A DNA stretch of 64,000 nt. Origin: an uncultured Lachnospiraceae bacterium (GTDB lineage Bacteria > Bacillota > Clostridia > Lachnospirales > Lachnospiraceae). Positions 1 through 9,686 of this stretch are shown in pieces. Positions within the stretch are counted from its first letter, which is position 1, and each line of letters begins with the position of its first letter. The DNA lies in the NCBI GenBank assembly GCA_910579935.1, contig CAJTVQ010000001.1:107592-171591 (forward strand), in the 5' to 3' direction. Under the pieces are notes generated by a model that saw nothing but the letters and a program-made list of their open reading frames with translations, was not told where the DNA came from and searched no databases. Both the position numbers and the translations under genes were made by a program.

Positions 1-1552
1 CTGCTGTTTCCAGCAGTTTCAGCTGTTCTTCCCTGGTTTTGCCCTCACACAAACAGGTATCATATCCCACTGTTTTACGGATGTAATCAATAGCAGTATA
101 AGGCCGGAGCCCTGCGATTTTTCTCAGAGCCGTAAAAAAATGCCCCAAAATCTCCTGCATGTATGGTTTCTGTTCATAAAAAGCCCGCAGGGCTGTTTCC
201 CCGCAGTCTCCCCCATCCAGTGCGCACCGCTGAATGTAACGGCAGGGACGATTCATGATCCGAAGGAAATCTTTCCTTTTCCCGCTTCCGCCCTCCGGAA
301 TGCAGTATGTATCATGAGAATATTGCAGATAGGCAAGGAAATCTTTGGCAATCTCATGGGAAAATATATTATCCATCCGCTCGCTGCAGCAAAACGGAAT
401 ATTTTCCCGTACAAGCGGACGGGTAAGGCATGCCAGCTGTGCATTGGTGCGGCAGATTATGGCGGTATGCCCCTGTTCGTCCAAAGACATATTCTTCAGC
501 ATACGGATCAAATGCTGCTCTTCTTCTTCTTTTTCCTGAAACGCACGCAATACCACCCTGCCGTTTTCCGGATTGCGGGCCTGTATCTGTTTCGGAAACC
601 GGTTCTGGTTTTCGGCAATTAACCGGGAGGAAGCCTGCACGATACAGGCTGTACTGCGGTAATTCATATCCAGCGTCAACTGTACTGCTGCCGGATAATC
701 CTGTATAAAGCGCCGCATGATATCCGGTCCGGCACCGCGGAAACCATAGATGGACTGGTCATCATCCCCCACCACAAACAGATTGTCCTCCGGTGCGGCA
801 AGCCGCTTTAATACACGGTACTGAAGCGGACTGATATCCTGAAACTCATCCACCAGAATATGGGAAAACGCCCGCTGCCAGTAATTCAGGATTTCCTTCT
901 GTCTGGCCAGCATCCGGTCGCAGAGGTAAATCATATCGTCAAAGTCGAGCCTGCCCGCCTCTTCCATCAGTTTGCAGTATTCTTTAAAAATTGCCGGAAA
1001 CAGCTGCTGCAGCTGTTCGGCTTCCACACAGTTAACCGAAGCAAATTCCGGCTTTGGAGGCATTTCGCATCCATCCGCGGACAGACCGCTGTTTTTCCAG
1101 CGGCTGATTTCCTTTAATAATATTCCTGTCAGTTCTTTGTCCCCATCGTGAATGTCATGCATATGCAGCACATGATCCAGGCAGTTTTGCCTTTCCTGCG
1201 CCGCAGCTATCCTGAGCCGGTTTCCGCCGTATCCCGACTTTTTCAGAATATGAAAATATATGGCATGAAACGTTCCGAAACTGACCCCCTGGAAGGCATC
1301 TTCCGTCAGCCGGTAAAAACGTTCTTTCATTTCCATGGCAGCCGCTTTTGTAAATGTAATAACGAGAATTTTGTCGGGAGAAATCCCGTGATGGCAGATC
1401 AGATGACGAATCCGCCGAATCGTAAGATATGTCTTGCCGCTTCCGGGGCCGGCCAGTACCTGAATGGGGCCGGAAGCGTGTTCTATGGCCAGCATCTGGG
1501 CGGGAGCCGGCTGTGCCGCCCCTGCCTTCTGCCATTTTACAAATTCACCCAT
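1..1552 (-). CDS. UvrD/PcrA-family ATP-dependent DNA helicase (3' part beyond the window)
   Basis: This superfamily 1 DNA helicase probably acts in DNA repair or replication. The reading frame is open from the ATG at 1552 to the left edge, giving at least 517 residues. Walker A (LAGPGSGKT, about residues 34-42), motif Ia (TFTKAAAMEMKERF), Walker B (ILVDEFQD) and motif III (GDDDQSIYGFRGA) are all visible and intact. The C-terminal helicase motifs lie outside the window. Its start overlaps the gltX stop codon by 8 bp, so the two are probably translationally coupled. UvrD, PcrA and shorter Rep-like paralogues cannot be separated from this part alone. Confidence 0.9.
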   Translation of the reverse strand, partial: MGEFVKWQKAGAAQPAPAQMLAIEHASGPIQVLAGPGSGKTYLTIRRIRHLICHHGISPDKILVITFTKAAAMEMKERFYRLTEDAFQGVSFGTFHAIYFHILKKSGYGGNRLRIAAAQERQNCLDHVLHMHDIHDGDKELTGILLKEISRWKNSGLSADGCEMPPKPEFASVNCVEAEQLQQLFPAIFKEYCKLMEEAGRLDFDDMIYLCDRMLARQKEILNYWQRAFSHILVDEFQDISPLQYRVLKRLAAPEDNLFVVGDDDQSIYGFRGAGPDIMRRFIQDYPAAVQLTLDMNYRSTACIVQASSRLIAENQNRFPKQIQARNPENGRVVLRAFQEKEEEEQHLIRMLKNMSLDEQGHTAIICRTNAQLACLTRPLVRENIPFCCSERMDNIFSHEIAKDFLAYLQYSHDTYCIPEGGSGKRKDFLRIMNRPCRYIQRCALDGGDCGETALRAFYEQKPYMQEILGHFFTALRKIAGLRPYTAIDYIRKTVGYDTCLCEGKTREEQLKLLETA

Positions 1553-2996
1553 TTTTTAACAGTTCTATGCCTTTCTTAATACGGGCTATGGATTCCTCCT
1601 TACCGAGAATCTCCATAATCTCCGTTGCCCCGGCAGGCGTCATCTGTTTGCCGGAAACCGCCGTACGCACAGGCCACATAACATAGCCGTTCTTGCACCC
1701 TTTTTTCTCAACATAGGAAACAAGCAGCTGATAAAGCGAATCGTTATCGAATGCATCCTGCGCTTCCAGCATGGGAAGCAGTTCCTCCAGCACTTCAAGA
1801 GAGGACTCTGCGGTGGTCTTCATTTTTTTGTGTGTATACATTGCCGTATCGTATTCCGGCAGCCCGGCAAAGAAATCTACCATTTCTTCAATGTCCGGAA
1901 AGATTTCGATGCGAGTCTTTACCATGGCCGCGATTTTCTTTAAGTCCAGTTTTCCGGGAAGCGCTTTTTTCAGATAGGGCTCCGCCATATTATAAAAACG
2001 GTCGAAATCCATGGCTTTCATATATTCGCCGTTCATCCACTTCAATTTCGTATAATCAAACACCGCCGGAGATTTGGACATATGGTGATAATCGAAGATC
2101 CCGGCCAGTTCTTCCAAAGAAAAAATCTCTTCATTTCCTTCGGGACTCCATCCAAGCAGCGCCACGAAATTCACCACCGCTTCGGACAAAAAACCCTGTT
2201 CGATCAGGTCCTCATAGGAGGAATGGCCGCAGCGTTTGGAAAGTTTGTGGTGCTCTTCGTCCGTGATCAGCGGACAGTGCACATAAACCGGAACTTCCCA
2301 GCCAAATGCTTCATACAGGCGGTTATACTTCGGAGAGGAAGATAAATATTCATTTCCCCTTACCACATGGGTAATGCCCATCAGATGATCATCTACCACA
2401 TTGGCAAAATTATAAGTTGGATAGCCGTCGGATTTTATCAGTATCATATCGTCCAGTTCCGCATTATCCACCGTAATGTCCCCGTAAATCTCATCCCGGA
2501 ACGTAGTGGTTCCCTCTGTGGGATTGTTCTGTCTTATGACATAAGACAGGCCGGAATCCAGCTTTTCTTTTATCTCTTCTTTTGTTAAATGGAGACAATG
2601 TTTGTCATATACATTGATTTCCTTTCCTGCAACCGTCCGGTTTAAGGTTTCCAGCCGCTCCTTATCGCAGAAACAATAATAAGCCTCTCCTTTTTCGATT
2701 AGTTTTTTGGCATATTCCAAATAGATTCCCTTCGCCTGACGTTCGCTCTGCACATAAGGCCCCAAGCCCTTGTCTTTATCCGGCCCTTCATCATGAATCA
2801 GCCCTGTTTTTTCCAGTGTACGGTAAATGATTTCCACTGCACCCTCTACATACCGCTCCTGATCCGTATCCTCAATGCGCAGAATAAAATCTCCGCCCTC
2901 ATGCTTCGCTATAAGATAGGCATATAATGCCGTCCTTAAATTTCCCACATGCATCCGCCCTGTGGGGCTGGGTGCATATCTTGTCCTGATTTTCAT
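1545..2996 (-). CDS. gltX: Glutamyl-tRNA synthetase
   Basis: It charges tRNA-Glu (and possibly tRNA-Gln, which many Clostridia then amidate) in the cytoplasm. The protein has 483 residues, normal for the bacterial enzyme. The class I signature appears near the N-terminus as PSPTGRMHVGNLRTALY (HIGH motif read as HVGN). The KMSKS loop is KLSKR around residue 255, followed by the anticodon-binding C-terminal half. It lies one base after the hydrogenase-like gene stop and overlaps the helicase start, so the three genes look like one transcript. Confidence 0.96.
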   Translation of the reverse strand: MKIRTRYAPSPTGRMHVGNLRTALYAYLIAKHEGGDFILRIEDTDQERYVEGAVEIIYRTLEKTGLIHDEGPDKDKGLGPYVQSERQAKGIYLEYAKKLIEKGEAYYCFCDKERLETLNRTVAGKEINVYDKHCLHLTKEEIKEKLDSGLSYVIRQNNPTEGTTTFRDEIYGDITVDNAELDDMILIKSDGYPTYNFANVVDDHLMGITHVVRGNEYLSSSPKYNRLYEAFGWEVPVYVHCPLITDEEHHKLSKRCGHSSYEDLIEQGFLSEAVVNFVALLGWSPEGNEEIFSLEELAGIFDYHHMSKSPAVFDYTKLKWMNGEYMKAMDFDRFYNMAEPYLKKALPGKLDLKKIAAMVKTRIEIFPDIEEMVDFFAGLPEYDTAMYTHKKMKTTAESSLEVLEELLPMLEAQDAFDNDSLYQLLVSYVEKKGCKNGYVMWPVRTAVSGKQMTPAGATEIMEILGKEESIARIKKGIELLKNG

Positions 2997-2997
2997 G

Positions 2998-4497
2998 CTA
3001 TCCTTCCAGTCCTTTCCCTATATCCCTGTCGGGTATCTTCTTTGCTGCGGCAGCTTTAAATCCTGCCACTTCTTTTGCTGCCTGGGGAATCGGTATATTC
3101 GTACCAGCTCCGGCAATACAGCCGCCGGGACAGGCCATTCCTTCGATCAGACAGCCGTTCTTTTTACCTGCTTTCGCCAGCATCAATATCTTCTTACATT
3201 CCGCCAGGCTTTCGGCATGTTCAATATTCACTTCCACATCCGGATAATATTCCCGGATACATTCCTCAATGGCGTCCGCCACACCTCCGGCCACACCATA
3301 ACCGCGTCCTGCACCCGTTGCATCTGCCAGGGGTTCCGCCGCACCGACCGCATTCAGGTCAATGCCTTTCGCCTCAAACATACCGGCCAGTTCCTCAAAC
3401 GTAATAACAAAATCCACATCCGAACGGATCGTCCTGCGGGAAGCTTCCAGTTTTTTGGATGCGCACGGACCGATGAATACAACACTGGCATCGGGATGCT
3501 CTTCTTTAATTCTGCGTGCCGTCGCCACCATAGGCGTCAATTCGTTGGATATCTTATCAATGGTCTCAGGAAAGAATTTCTTTGCCAGCATGGACCAGGA
3601 CGGGCAGCAGGAGGTTAAAAGGAACGGAAGTTCCTTCGTTGCAACTGCATGTACATAGTGTTCCGCTTCTGCCATGGCTCCCATATCGGCGCCGATCGCC
3701 GTTTCATATACATCGAAAAATCCCAATTCCTTTAATGCGCTCTTTATCATATCCGGCGACACTTTTGCACCGAACTGGCCGACGAAAGCCGGAGCCACCT
3801 GTGCGATGATCTTACGCCCTGACTGCATCGCACGGATCAGCTGGAAGATCTGCGACTTGTCTGCAATGGCGCCGAACGGACAGTTCACCATACACTGACC
3901 GCAGGATACGCAGAGATTGGTATCAATGACCGCCCTTCCCTTTTCATCGTTCTTGATCGCATTGACGCCGCAGGCGGAAAGACAGGGCCTCACCTGGTGG
4001 GAAATGGCATCGTACGGACATACCGTCTTACATTTTCCGCACCGGATACATCTCTCCTGATCAATGATGGATCTGCCGTCCTTCATGGAAATTGCCCCCC
4101 TGGGGCATACCTCTCTGCAGGGATGCGCCACGCAGCCCATGCACTTGTCCGTTACTTCATACCGGTTCTCCGGACAGGAATTACACGCCGACGGAATGAC
4201 CTGCATCAGCGGCGGCTCATAATATTTCTCATCAATATCGCTTTCCGCCAGTCCCTGTGTCACATGCACCGGCATATTTTCGGGACGCAATGACATTCCC
4301 ATCGCGAGCCGGATGCGCTCCCTGATGATCGCGCGCTCCCGATATACATTCCCGTATTGCGACTCGTCATAATTTACGATCTTATACGGCAGCGCTTCCA
4401 CATCATTAATTAAATCCGTGGAATGGTAAGCGAGATTCGCCACCTCTTTAAAAATGCGCCTGCGTATTTTACGAACCTGTGTATCTATACCTCTCAT
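2998..4497 (-). CDS. [FeFe]-hydrogenase-like protein with N-terminal 4Fe-4S ferredoxin domains
   Basis: This 499-residue cytoplasmic iron-sulfur protein resembles monomeric [FeFe] hydrogenases, which interconvert H2 with protons and electrons. Residues about 100-210 contain many cysteines, including CIRCGKCKTVCP and CVSCGQCMVNCP clusters. The H-cluster signatures follow: L1 TSCCPSW (about 295-301), L2 GPCASKK (343-349) and L3 EGMACPGGC (452-460). Canonical group A enzymes have Met-Pro-Cys in L2, whereas this protein has Gly-Pro-Cys. This points to the less studied group B-like or sensory branches. No maturase genes (hydE/F/G) are in the window. H2 turnover is inferred from the family, and a sensory role is possible. 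Confidence 0.85.
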   Translation of the reverse strand: MRGIDTQVRKIRRRIFKEVANLAYHSTDLINDVEALPYKIVNYDESQYGNVYRERAIIRERIRLAMGMSLRPENMPVHVTQGLAESDIDEKYYEPPLMQVIPSACNSCPENRYEVTDKCMGCVAHPCREVCPRGAISMKDGRSIIDQERCIRCGKCKTVCPYDAISHQVRPCLSACGVNAIKNDEKGRAVIDTNLCVSCGQCMVNCPFGAIADKSQIFQLIRAMQSGRKIIAQVAPAFVGQFGAKVSPDMIKSALKELGFFDVYETAIGADMGAMAEAEHYVHAVATKELPFLLTSCCPSWSMLAKKFFPETIDKISNELTPMVATARRIKEEHPDASVVFIGPCASKKLEASRRTIRSDVDFVITFEELAGMFEAKGIDLNAVGAAEPLADATGAGRGYGVAGGVADAIEECIREYYPDVEVNIEHAESLAECKKILMLAKAGKKNGCLIEGMACPGGCIAGAGTNIPIPQAAKEVAGFKAAAAKKIPDRDIGKGLEG

Positions 4498-4676
4498 GCC
4501 CTATAACCATACTCCTTTCCGACTGCCGTACCGTTATCCTTTATCATAAATCACGGCAGTCCCGGTGCATCTAAAACATGCCCCGCCCTGTTTCCGTACT
4601 GTCTTTGACATTGTTAACAATTTATCATTGTCATCCTGTTCTATTTTTACACAAATAGAATGCGAAATCAAGGGAT

Positions 4677-5432
4677 TTAAAAGATTTTTCCATGGAATTT
4701 CTGCCTCTCCATATATGCAGGCGGTTTCAGGGTCAGCTCCACAGACTGCTGCAGATATCCAAGATTTTCCCTGAAAAACCGGACAAATCCATAGCCGCCT
4801 GCCCTGTATACATTATGGAAGGCACACCACACAAAAAGCAGTGTGAATTCCATCAGAAGAATCCGTCCCAGAACGTCTGACGGACGGTTCTTAAAATGAC
4901 TCAGTGTATAGGACTGGAACATAATGTGCAGAAGTTCGTCATGAAGCATCTGTCTGCAGATGGCTTTCAGCGCCGGGGAACCTGTACATTTTGATAAAGC
5001 ATCGTAATAAGTAAGCGCGATCATCTCTGCCGTCACCAAAACCGTAACCTCACCTTTTAATCCGCCCAGTTTCCGAAGACTGCGGAATATGTGATCCAAA
5101 AAAGAACGTTCCATATCTTCCACCTGATAGTAGTTCATATATTGCTTTAAATATGACGAATGCCAGTTTTCTTCCCGCACAAACCACTGCATGGCCTCCG
5201 TATATTCCGGACAGCCCCACTCTTCCACCGTCTTCATTAAATGACCTCCGTCGGAACCTTCCCCTTTCCGAAAAGCCCGTATGGATGGGAAAATCAACGC
5301 AATTTCCTCATCGGAAAGCCCTTTTTCCTTCGAAAAGTCCACTTTTAATCTTTTTTGGTCATTGTTTTCAAAATAGGACACCCACTCCCGGTAATGGAAA
5401 CGGTTCATTTTTGATCTGGTTATCCCTTTCAT
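4677..5432 (-). CDS. Ferritin-like (putative diiron) helical protein
   Basis: A 251-residue soluble protein whose exact function I do not recognise. It has the helical pattern of the ferritin-like superfamily, with carboxylate and histidine metal-ligand motifs: EENWH near residue 87 and HDELLH near residue 165, plus glutamates between them. A hydrophobic helix (LLMEFTLLFVWCAF) follows. The ATG at 5432 is preceded by a strong AGGAGG ribosome binding site. It lies in a minus-strand run with the metalloprotease-like and TPR genes. A role in iron or oxygen handling is inference only. Confidence 0.6.
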   Translation of the reverse strand: MKGITRSKMNRFHYREWVSYFENNDQKRLKVDFSKEKGLSDEEIALIFPSIRAFRKGEGSDGGHLMKTVEEWGCPEYTEAMQWFVREENWHSSYLKQYMNYYQVEDMERSFLDHIFRSLRKLGGLKGEVTVLVTAEMIALTYYDALSKCTGSPALKAICRQMLHDELLHIMFQSYTLSHFKNRPSDVLGRILLMEFTLLFVWCAFHNVYRAGGYGFVRFFRENLGYLQQSVELTLKPPAYMERQKFHGKIF

Positions 5433-5462
5433 ACTGCCTCTCCTCCTAACCTGAAATCATCT

Positions 5463-6020
5463 TTAAAAGAACCACATGCTGAGAAGTTTCGGAAGCAGCA
5501 TTGACATTCCTACACCGTAAATCAAATCCAGCCAGAACATGGAACCAAGTGCGCCCAGATAAATCAGTCCGATAAAAGGAGCCGTTACGATTTTTGCCCA
5601 AATGCTTACTTCTTCATTTTTTAAAACGCTGCGCACCAGCGCTTTTGCATCTCCCGTACTTGGAAAAGCATGCATCAGTATGGAGACACCCAGCCAGTAC
5701 AGAAACAGACTGCTCAGTTTTACAAGCATACCCAGCATTCCGTCCGCCGAATTGTAACCGAAAACATTCGCATAAGCAGGAAGCGTAATGAGAATGCCTA
5801 AAATCGTATTTATAAAAAAGGGTCCCATTCCTGTGGCCAGATTTTTCCACGGATCCGCGGTTGCTTCATGCAGTACATAACCGCACGGATTCTTAAGCTG
5901 AAAATATTTCACTTCATAAACAGGTATCCTGCATATTCGGCAGAACACCTGATGTGATAATTCGTGAACGGCCACCCCGGGAAAGGTCACCGCAGATATT
6001 ACAAACCCAGGTATGATCAT
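5463..6020 (-). CDS. Membrane zinc metalloprotease-like protein (HExxH)
   Basis: A 185-residue integral membrane protein. It carries HELSH (an HExxH zinc-binding motif) at about residues 19-23, at the edge of the first hydrophobic segment. Three or four further hydrophobic stretches follow, and FPSTGDAK sits about two thirds along. This resembles small M50-like site-2-protease relatives, in which a distal Asp supplies the third zinc ligand. The substrate is unknown. It follows the TPR gene by 22 bp and was probably co-transcribed with it. Proteolytic activity is inferred from the motif alone. Confidence 0.65.
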   Translation of the reverse strand: MIIPGFVISAVTFPGVAVHELSHQVFCRICRIPVYEVKYFQLKNPCGYVLHEATADPWKNLATGMGPFFINTILGILITLPAYANVFGYNSADGMLGMLVKLSSLFLYWLGVSILMHAFPSTGDAKALVRSVLKNEEVSIWAKIVTAPFIGLIYLGALGSMFWLDLIYGVGMSMLLPKLLSMWFF

Positions 6021-6042
6021 AATTTTTCTTTTTCCTCCCTCG

Positions 6043-7176
6043 CTATTCGCCTATATAATACTCTTCCAGGGTCATTTTCCCCTCCAGGAAATCATTTAGT
6101 TCCTCATCAAATACATAAATATCCATATCCGTATATTCTTTTCTCAATGCTTCCGCCTCTTCGTTCCTGCCGTTTGCGGCCAGCGCAACGATATAGGTAT
6201 CGACGGCATATTCTCCCTGCGGATTGATTTTATATGCCTGTATCGCAAAATCCAGTCCTTTTTCCAAATTCCCTTCCACCAGTTCCAGTGTTGCAAAAGC
6301 CCTTAAAACAGAATAATCTTCTTTGTTCAGACGGTAAGCTTCTTCCAGCTGCTGTCGCGCCTTATCCAATTCTCCCCGTCTGCGGTAGTAAACTGCAATC
6401 TGGGCCTGTGCATCATAATAATGTGGATTCAGACCGATGCATTCCTTAAAGTATGCGATCCTCGCTTCTTCGTCCGAAGACATATATCCCAGATAATAAT
6501 ACAGCAATGCCTGGTCATAGCCCGCCACGCCGATGTACTGCGACATTCTGCTGTTAAACTCATCCAAGAGATTTTCTGCATCCTCCGTATCTTCCATACC
6601 TGTAAAGACTTCCTCTCCGATTTCACTGTACAGGTCGTAAGTGGCATAGTAATTTTCCAGTTGCTTTATGTAGCCGTTGATTTTATCATACTGATAGTCG
6701 GAAACCTCTTTTCCGCTCAGATAATTGGTTATGGAATAGGCCGCATAATCATAATATGCATATTCCATTCCCAAATCGGCAAGTTTTATTGCCGTTTCTT
6801 TATTGTCGGGATTTTCCTCCAGAATAGCCAAAAGATTGTCCAGTGCAGTACACACATACCCGTCCCTGGCGAGGTCTTCCGCACTGTTATAGGAGCCGAA
6901 ATTTCGCAGCCCTCCCATAGAAGTTATAAAAGTGAATGCCATAAGGAGGATGACCGCCGCTCCGATCACGTAAAAAGCAGGCGGTATCCTCAGTTTTATC
7001 AATTCTTCCCTGCAGTCCCTGCATAAAACAGAATCCGGATTTTCACTGCGGTCTATATTTCTCCGCCTGCACTTTCTGCAAAGTCCGTATTCCATATCCG
7101 CAAAGGGATTCCCTGTATACCCGCTTTCCTGACCGGCCGTTTCACTCTGTCCGTAATTCTGATATTCGTTTTCCAT
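6043..7176 (-). CDS. Zinc-ribbon, single-pass membrane TPR-repeat protein
   Basis: A 377-residue protein of unknown function. The N-terminal cytosolic part has a zinc-ribbon-like CxxC...CxxC pair (CRKC and CRDC, about residues 33-57). One transmembrane helix follows (AFYVIGAAVILLMAFTF, about 86-105). The C-terminal two thirds is helical, with TPR-like repeats around residues 220-345 (for example YYDAQAQIAVYYRRRGELDKA). The start at 7176 has a GGAGGGAAG ribosome binding site. It is the first gene of a likely operon with the metalloprotease-like and ferritin-like genes. TPRs suggest a protein-interaction scaffold. Confidence 0.7.
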   Translation of the reverse strand: MENEYQNYGQSETAGQESGYTGNPFADMEYGLCRKCRRRNIDRSENPDSVLCRDCREELIKLRIPPAFYVIGAAVILLMAFTFITSMGGLRNFGSYNSAEDLARDGYVCTALDNLLAILEENPDNKETAIKLADLGMEYAYYDYAAYSITNYLSGKEVSDYQYDKINGYIKQLENYYATYDLYSEIGEEVFTGMEDTEDAENLLDEFNSRMSQYIGVAGYDQALLYYYLGYMSSDEEARIAYFKECIGLNPHYYDAQAQIAVYYRRRGELDKARQQLEEAYRLNKEDYSVLRAFATLELVEGNLEKGLDFAIQAYKINPQGEYAVDTYIVALAANGRNEEAEALRKEYTDMDIYVFDEELNDFLEGKMTLEEYYIGE

Positions 7177-7308
7177 CTTCCCTCCATCCCTTCTTCAGTT
7201 GCCGTAAGCTGTCCGGATACAGTATACCGCAATGGAGTTTATAACGTCAACTGATGCCTGTCATTTTCCCTGTCTTTTTTCCTTATTTGCAAAACAACGG
7301 CAGACGGG

Positions 7309-9324
7309 CTAAAACAGTCTGCCTGCCTGAAACACAATAGTGGAAACCGTCCATGCAAACATCAGCTGGAAGGCCATCATTCCTGCAGTGAACTTCCATG
7401 AGCCGCTTTCCTTTTTGATGGTAGCCACCGTAGCAATGCAGGGAACATATAACAGGCAAAACAGCATAAGTGAAAAAGCATTTAACGGTCCGAAATCAGG
7501 GTTCATACTCTGGATATTCTGCACGATTGCCTGCATCCCTGCCTGTGAATTGGCATTTGCCACACCAAACAGCACTGCAAAACTGGATACGACCACTTCT
7601 TTGGCAGAAATGCCGGAAATCAGCGCCACTGCAATCTGCCACATGCCAAGTCCGGCCGGTGCCAGTACCGGTACAAGAAAACGCCCGATGGCGGCTCCGA
7701 AACTGTCCGCAGGATGTTCCACCATTCCCCCGGTTCCGAAATTCAAAAGGAACCATATAACGATGGAAGCCAGGAAAATCGTTGTTCCGGCTTTAGACAG
7801 ATAGTCTTTCAGTTTATTCCATACATAAATCCATATGGTCCGCGGATTGGGCCTTTTATATTCGGGCAGTTCGATCAAAAGAGAATTATTTTCACGTCCC
7901 TTTTCCGTTTTGTGAATGATCTTTGCTACCAGAATGGCCAATGCCATGCCGATCACATACATCGAAAAAGCTACGACACCCGCACAATCCGGAAAAAACA
8001 TGCCGGAAAACAACACATAAATCGGCAGACGTGCCGAACAGGACATAAAAGGGGTCACAATCATTGTTCTTCTCCGGTCATGCTCTGTCTCCAGCGCGCG
8101 TGTTGCCATAATGGCTGGAACCGTACAGCCGAATCCAAGTACCATCGGCAGGAACGCTTTTCCGGACAATCCTACTTTTCCCATGATGCTGTCCATTACA
8201 TAGGCAACACGAGACATATAACCGCTGTCTTCCAGTATCGCCAGCGCCAGAAACAGAATGAAAATATTCGGTATGAATGTCAGGATTCCGCCTACCCCCG
8301 CTATAATTCCGTCCACCACCAAAGACTTCATCCATTCCGCTACGCCCATGGAGATAAACAACCTGCCGGTGCCTCCGGAAATCTGTTCCAAGGCCGCTTC
8401 AAAATACCCTTTCAGGAAATCGCCCACCGTAAAAGTGAGGAAGAATACGAAACCCATAATTAAAAGAAACATGGGGACGCCCCATACCGGATGCGTGAGC
8501 AGCGCATCCGCTTTGTCTGTACTGTCTTTCCTTCTTTTCCGGTAGAACAGGACCTCTTTTATAATACTCTCAATATAAGCATATTTAGTCTGTATAATTT
8601 CCTTTTCATAACTCCTGTCTGCTACATTGGATATGGAAACCGGATGTTCCTGTCTTACCTCTTCATCATCCTCCAAAAGTTTGATCGCATGCCAGCGTAC
8701 GGCGGAATGGGTCGGATAATGCGCCTGCATGATCACTTCCAGCCGGGCCAGTTTATCTTCGATTTCTTTTCCGTAAGATACCACATCTCCCTTCGGTCCT
8801 TCTTCATAATGGTGCACGACAGCATGGAGCAGGATATCCAGCCCCGTCCGTCTGGCAGCAGAAACCGGAACGACCGGGATATCCCCTAACATTTCCGGCA
8901 GTCTGTGCAGATCAATTTCCATGCCCCGTTCTTCCACGATATCCATCATATTCAGCGCCAGCACCACCGGTTTTCCCAGTTCCAGCAGCTGCAGGGTCAG
9001 ATAAAGGTTCCTCTCCAGGGAAGATGCATCCACGATATTGACGATTACCTCAATATCGTCATCCATCACACACTGTCTTGTTACTTTTTCTTCAATGGTA
9101 TAACTGGTCAGGGAATAGATGCCTGGAGTATCGACTAACGTCAGGTGAAATCCCTCATATTCGGTTTCCCCTTCCATTTTCTCCACCGTCACGCCGGGCC
9201 AGTTGGCCACTTTCAGTTTCGCGCCCGTTATGGCATTGAATAAAGTGGTCTTTCCGCAATTGGGATTTCCCACAAATGCCACATGCACAATCTTTTCCTG
9301 ATCTATCATCTCGCGGTCAATCAT
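7309..9324 (-). CDS. feoB: Ferrous iron transport protein B
   Basis: FeoB imports Fe2+ across the cytoplasmic membrane. It has 671 residues, typical of the family. The N-terminal GTPase domain shows G1 GNPNCGKTTLFN (about residues 19-30), G3 DTPG and NMMD as the G4-like motif. The remainder is a polytopic membrane domain with two inverted gate-type repeats. Its ATG overlaps the feoA stop by 8 bp with AGGAGG in front, so the pair is translationally coupled. It is likely induced when iron is scarce, through the Fur-like site upstream of feoA. Confidence 0.96.
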   Translation of the reverse strand: MIDREMIDQEKIVHVAFVGNPNCGKTTLFNAITGAKLKVANWPGVTVEKMEGETEYEGFHLTLVDTPGIYSLTSYTIEEKVTRQCVMDDDIEVIVNIVDASSLERNLYLTLQLLELGKPVVLALNMMDIVEERGMEIDLHRLPEMLGDIPVVPVSAARRTGLDILLHAVVHHYEEGPKGDVVSYGKEIEDKLARLEVIMQAHYPTHSAVRWHAIKLLEDDEEVRQEHPVSISNVADRSYEKEIIQTKYAYIESIIKEVLFYRKRRKDSTDKADALLTHPVWGVPMFLLIMGFVFFLTFTVGDFLKGYFEAALEQISGGTGRLFISMGVAEWMKSLVVDGIIAGVGGILTFIPNIFILFLALAILEDSGYMSRVAYVMDSIMGKVGLSGKAFLPMVLGFGCTVPAIMATRALETEHDRRRTMIVTPFMSCSARLPIYVLFSGMFFPDCAGVVAFSMYVIGMALAILVAKIIHKTEKGRENNSLLIELPEYKRPNPRTIWIYVWNKLKDYLSKAGTTIFLASIVIWFLLNFGTGGMVEHPADSFGAAIGRFLVPVLAPAGLGMWQIAVALISGISAKEVVVSSFAVLFGVANANSQAGMQAIVQNIQSMNPDFGPLNAFSLMLFCLLYVPCIATVATIKKESGSWKFTAGMMAFQLMFAWTVSTIVFQAGRLF

Positions 9325-9550
9325 GAATCTCTTCCTCCTTTACCTCTATTCCGGAAGAAATATGCCGTCCCAGCGCCAGCCTTGTCCCTCTTACCTGAAT
9401 GATCAGCGCGCCTTTTTTCTTGCGGTTTAATATCGTTATCTTCGTGCCGTCATTCAGTCCCAATGCCTGTAATCTTCTGGTAACGGATTCTTCCACATAT
9501 ACGCCGGATACTTCATAGGAACTGCCTTTTTTTCCATCATACAGCGTCAT
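9317..9550 (-). CDS. feoA: Ferrous iron transport protein A
   Basis: A 77-residue SH3-like cytoplasmic partner of FeoB. It shows the family pattern GxxxxVxxRLxALGLxxGxxIxIL in its first half and a basic central stretch (NRKKKGALIIQVRGTRLALG). FeoA is required for FeoB-dependent Fe2+ uptake in several bacteria. It is the first gene of the feoAB operon and overlaps feoB. Confidence 0.93.
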   Translation of the reverse strand: MTLYDGKKGSSYEVSGVYVEESVTRRLQALGLNDGTKITILNRKKKGALIIQVRGTRLALGRHISSGIEVKEEEIHD

Positions 9551-9572
9551 GGTTTCTCACCTCGTATTTTTT

Positions 9573-9591
9573 GATATTGATTCTCATTAAT
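9573..9591 (-). promoter_or_regulatory. Fur-box-like operator upstream of feoAB
   Basis: The 19 bases starting GATATTGATTCTCATT match the classical Fur box (GATAATGAT-A-ATCATTATC type) at 14 of 19 positions. The site lies 22 bp upstream of the feoA start codon. Iron-dependent repression of feoAB is well established in other bacteria; binding here is inferred. Confidence 0.65.
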
Positions 9592-9686
9592 ATATCTCAA
9601 AATTATAGACTTATGTACCGCTGCTGTCAATATACAGTGCTTTAAAACCACGCAAATCCATTTTCCGTTTCTGTCTGCACGCCCCC

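Noticed and set aside
4603..4620. Possible Rex operator upstream of the hydrogenase-like gene (TTAACAA half-site).
   Set aside because: Only one half-site matches; the other half at the correct spacing is poor.
6429..6647. Numerous antisense frames of 60-200 codons throughout the minus-strand genes.
   Set aside because: They are shadows of well-supported genes, without ribosome binding sites or family motifs.
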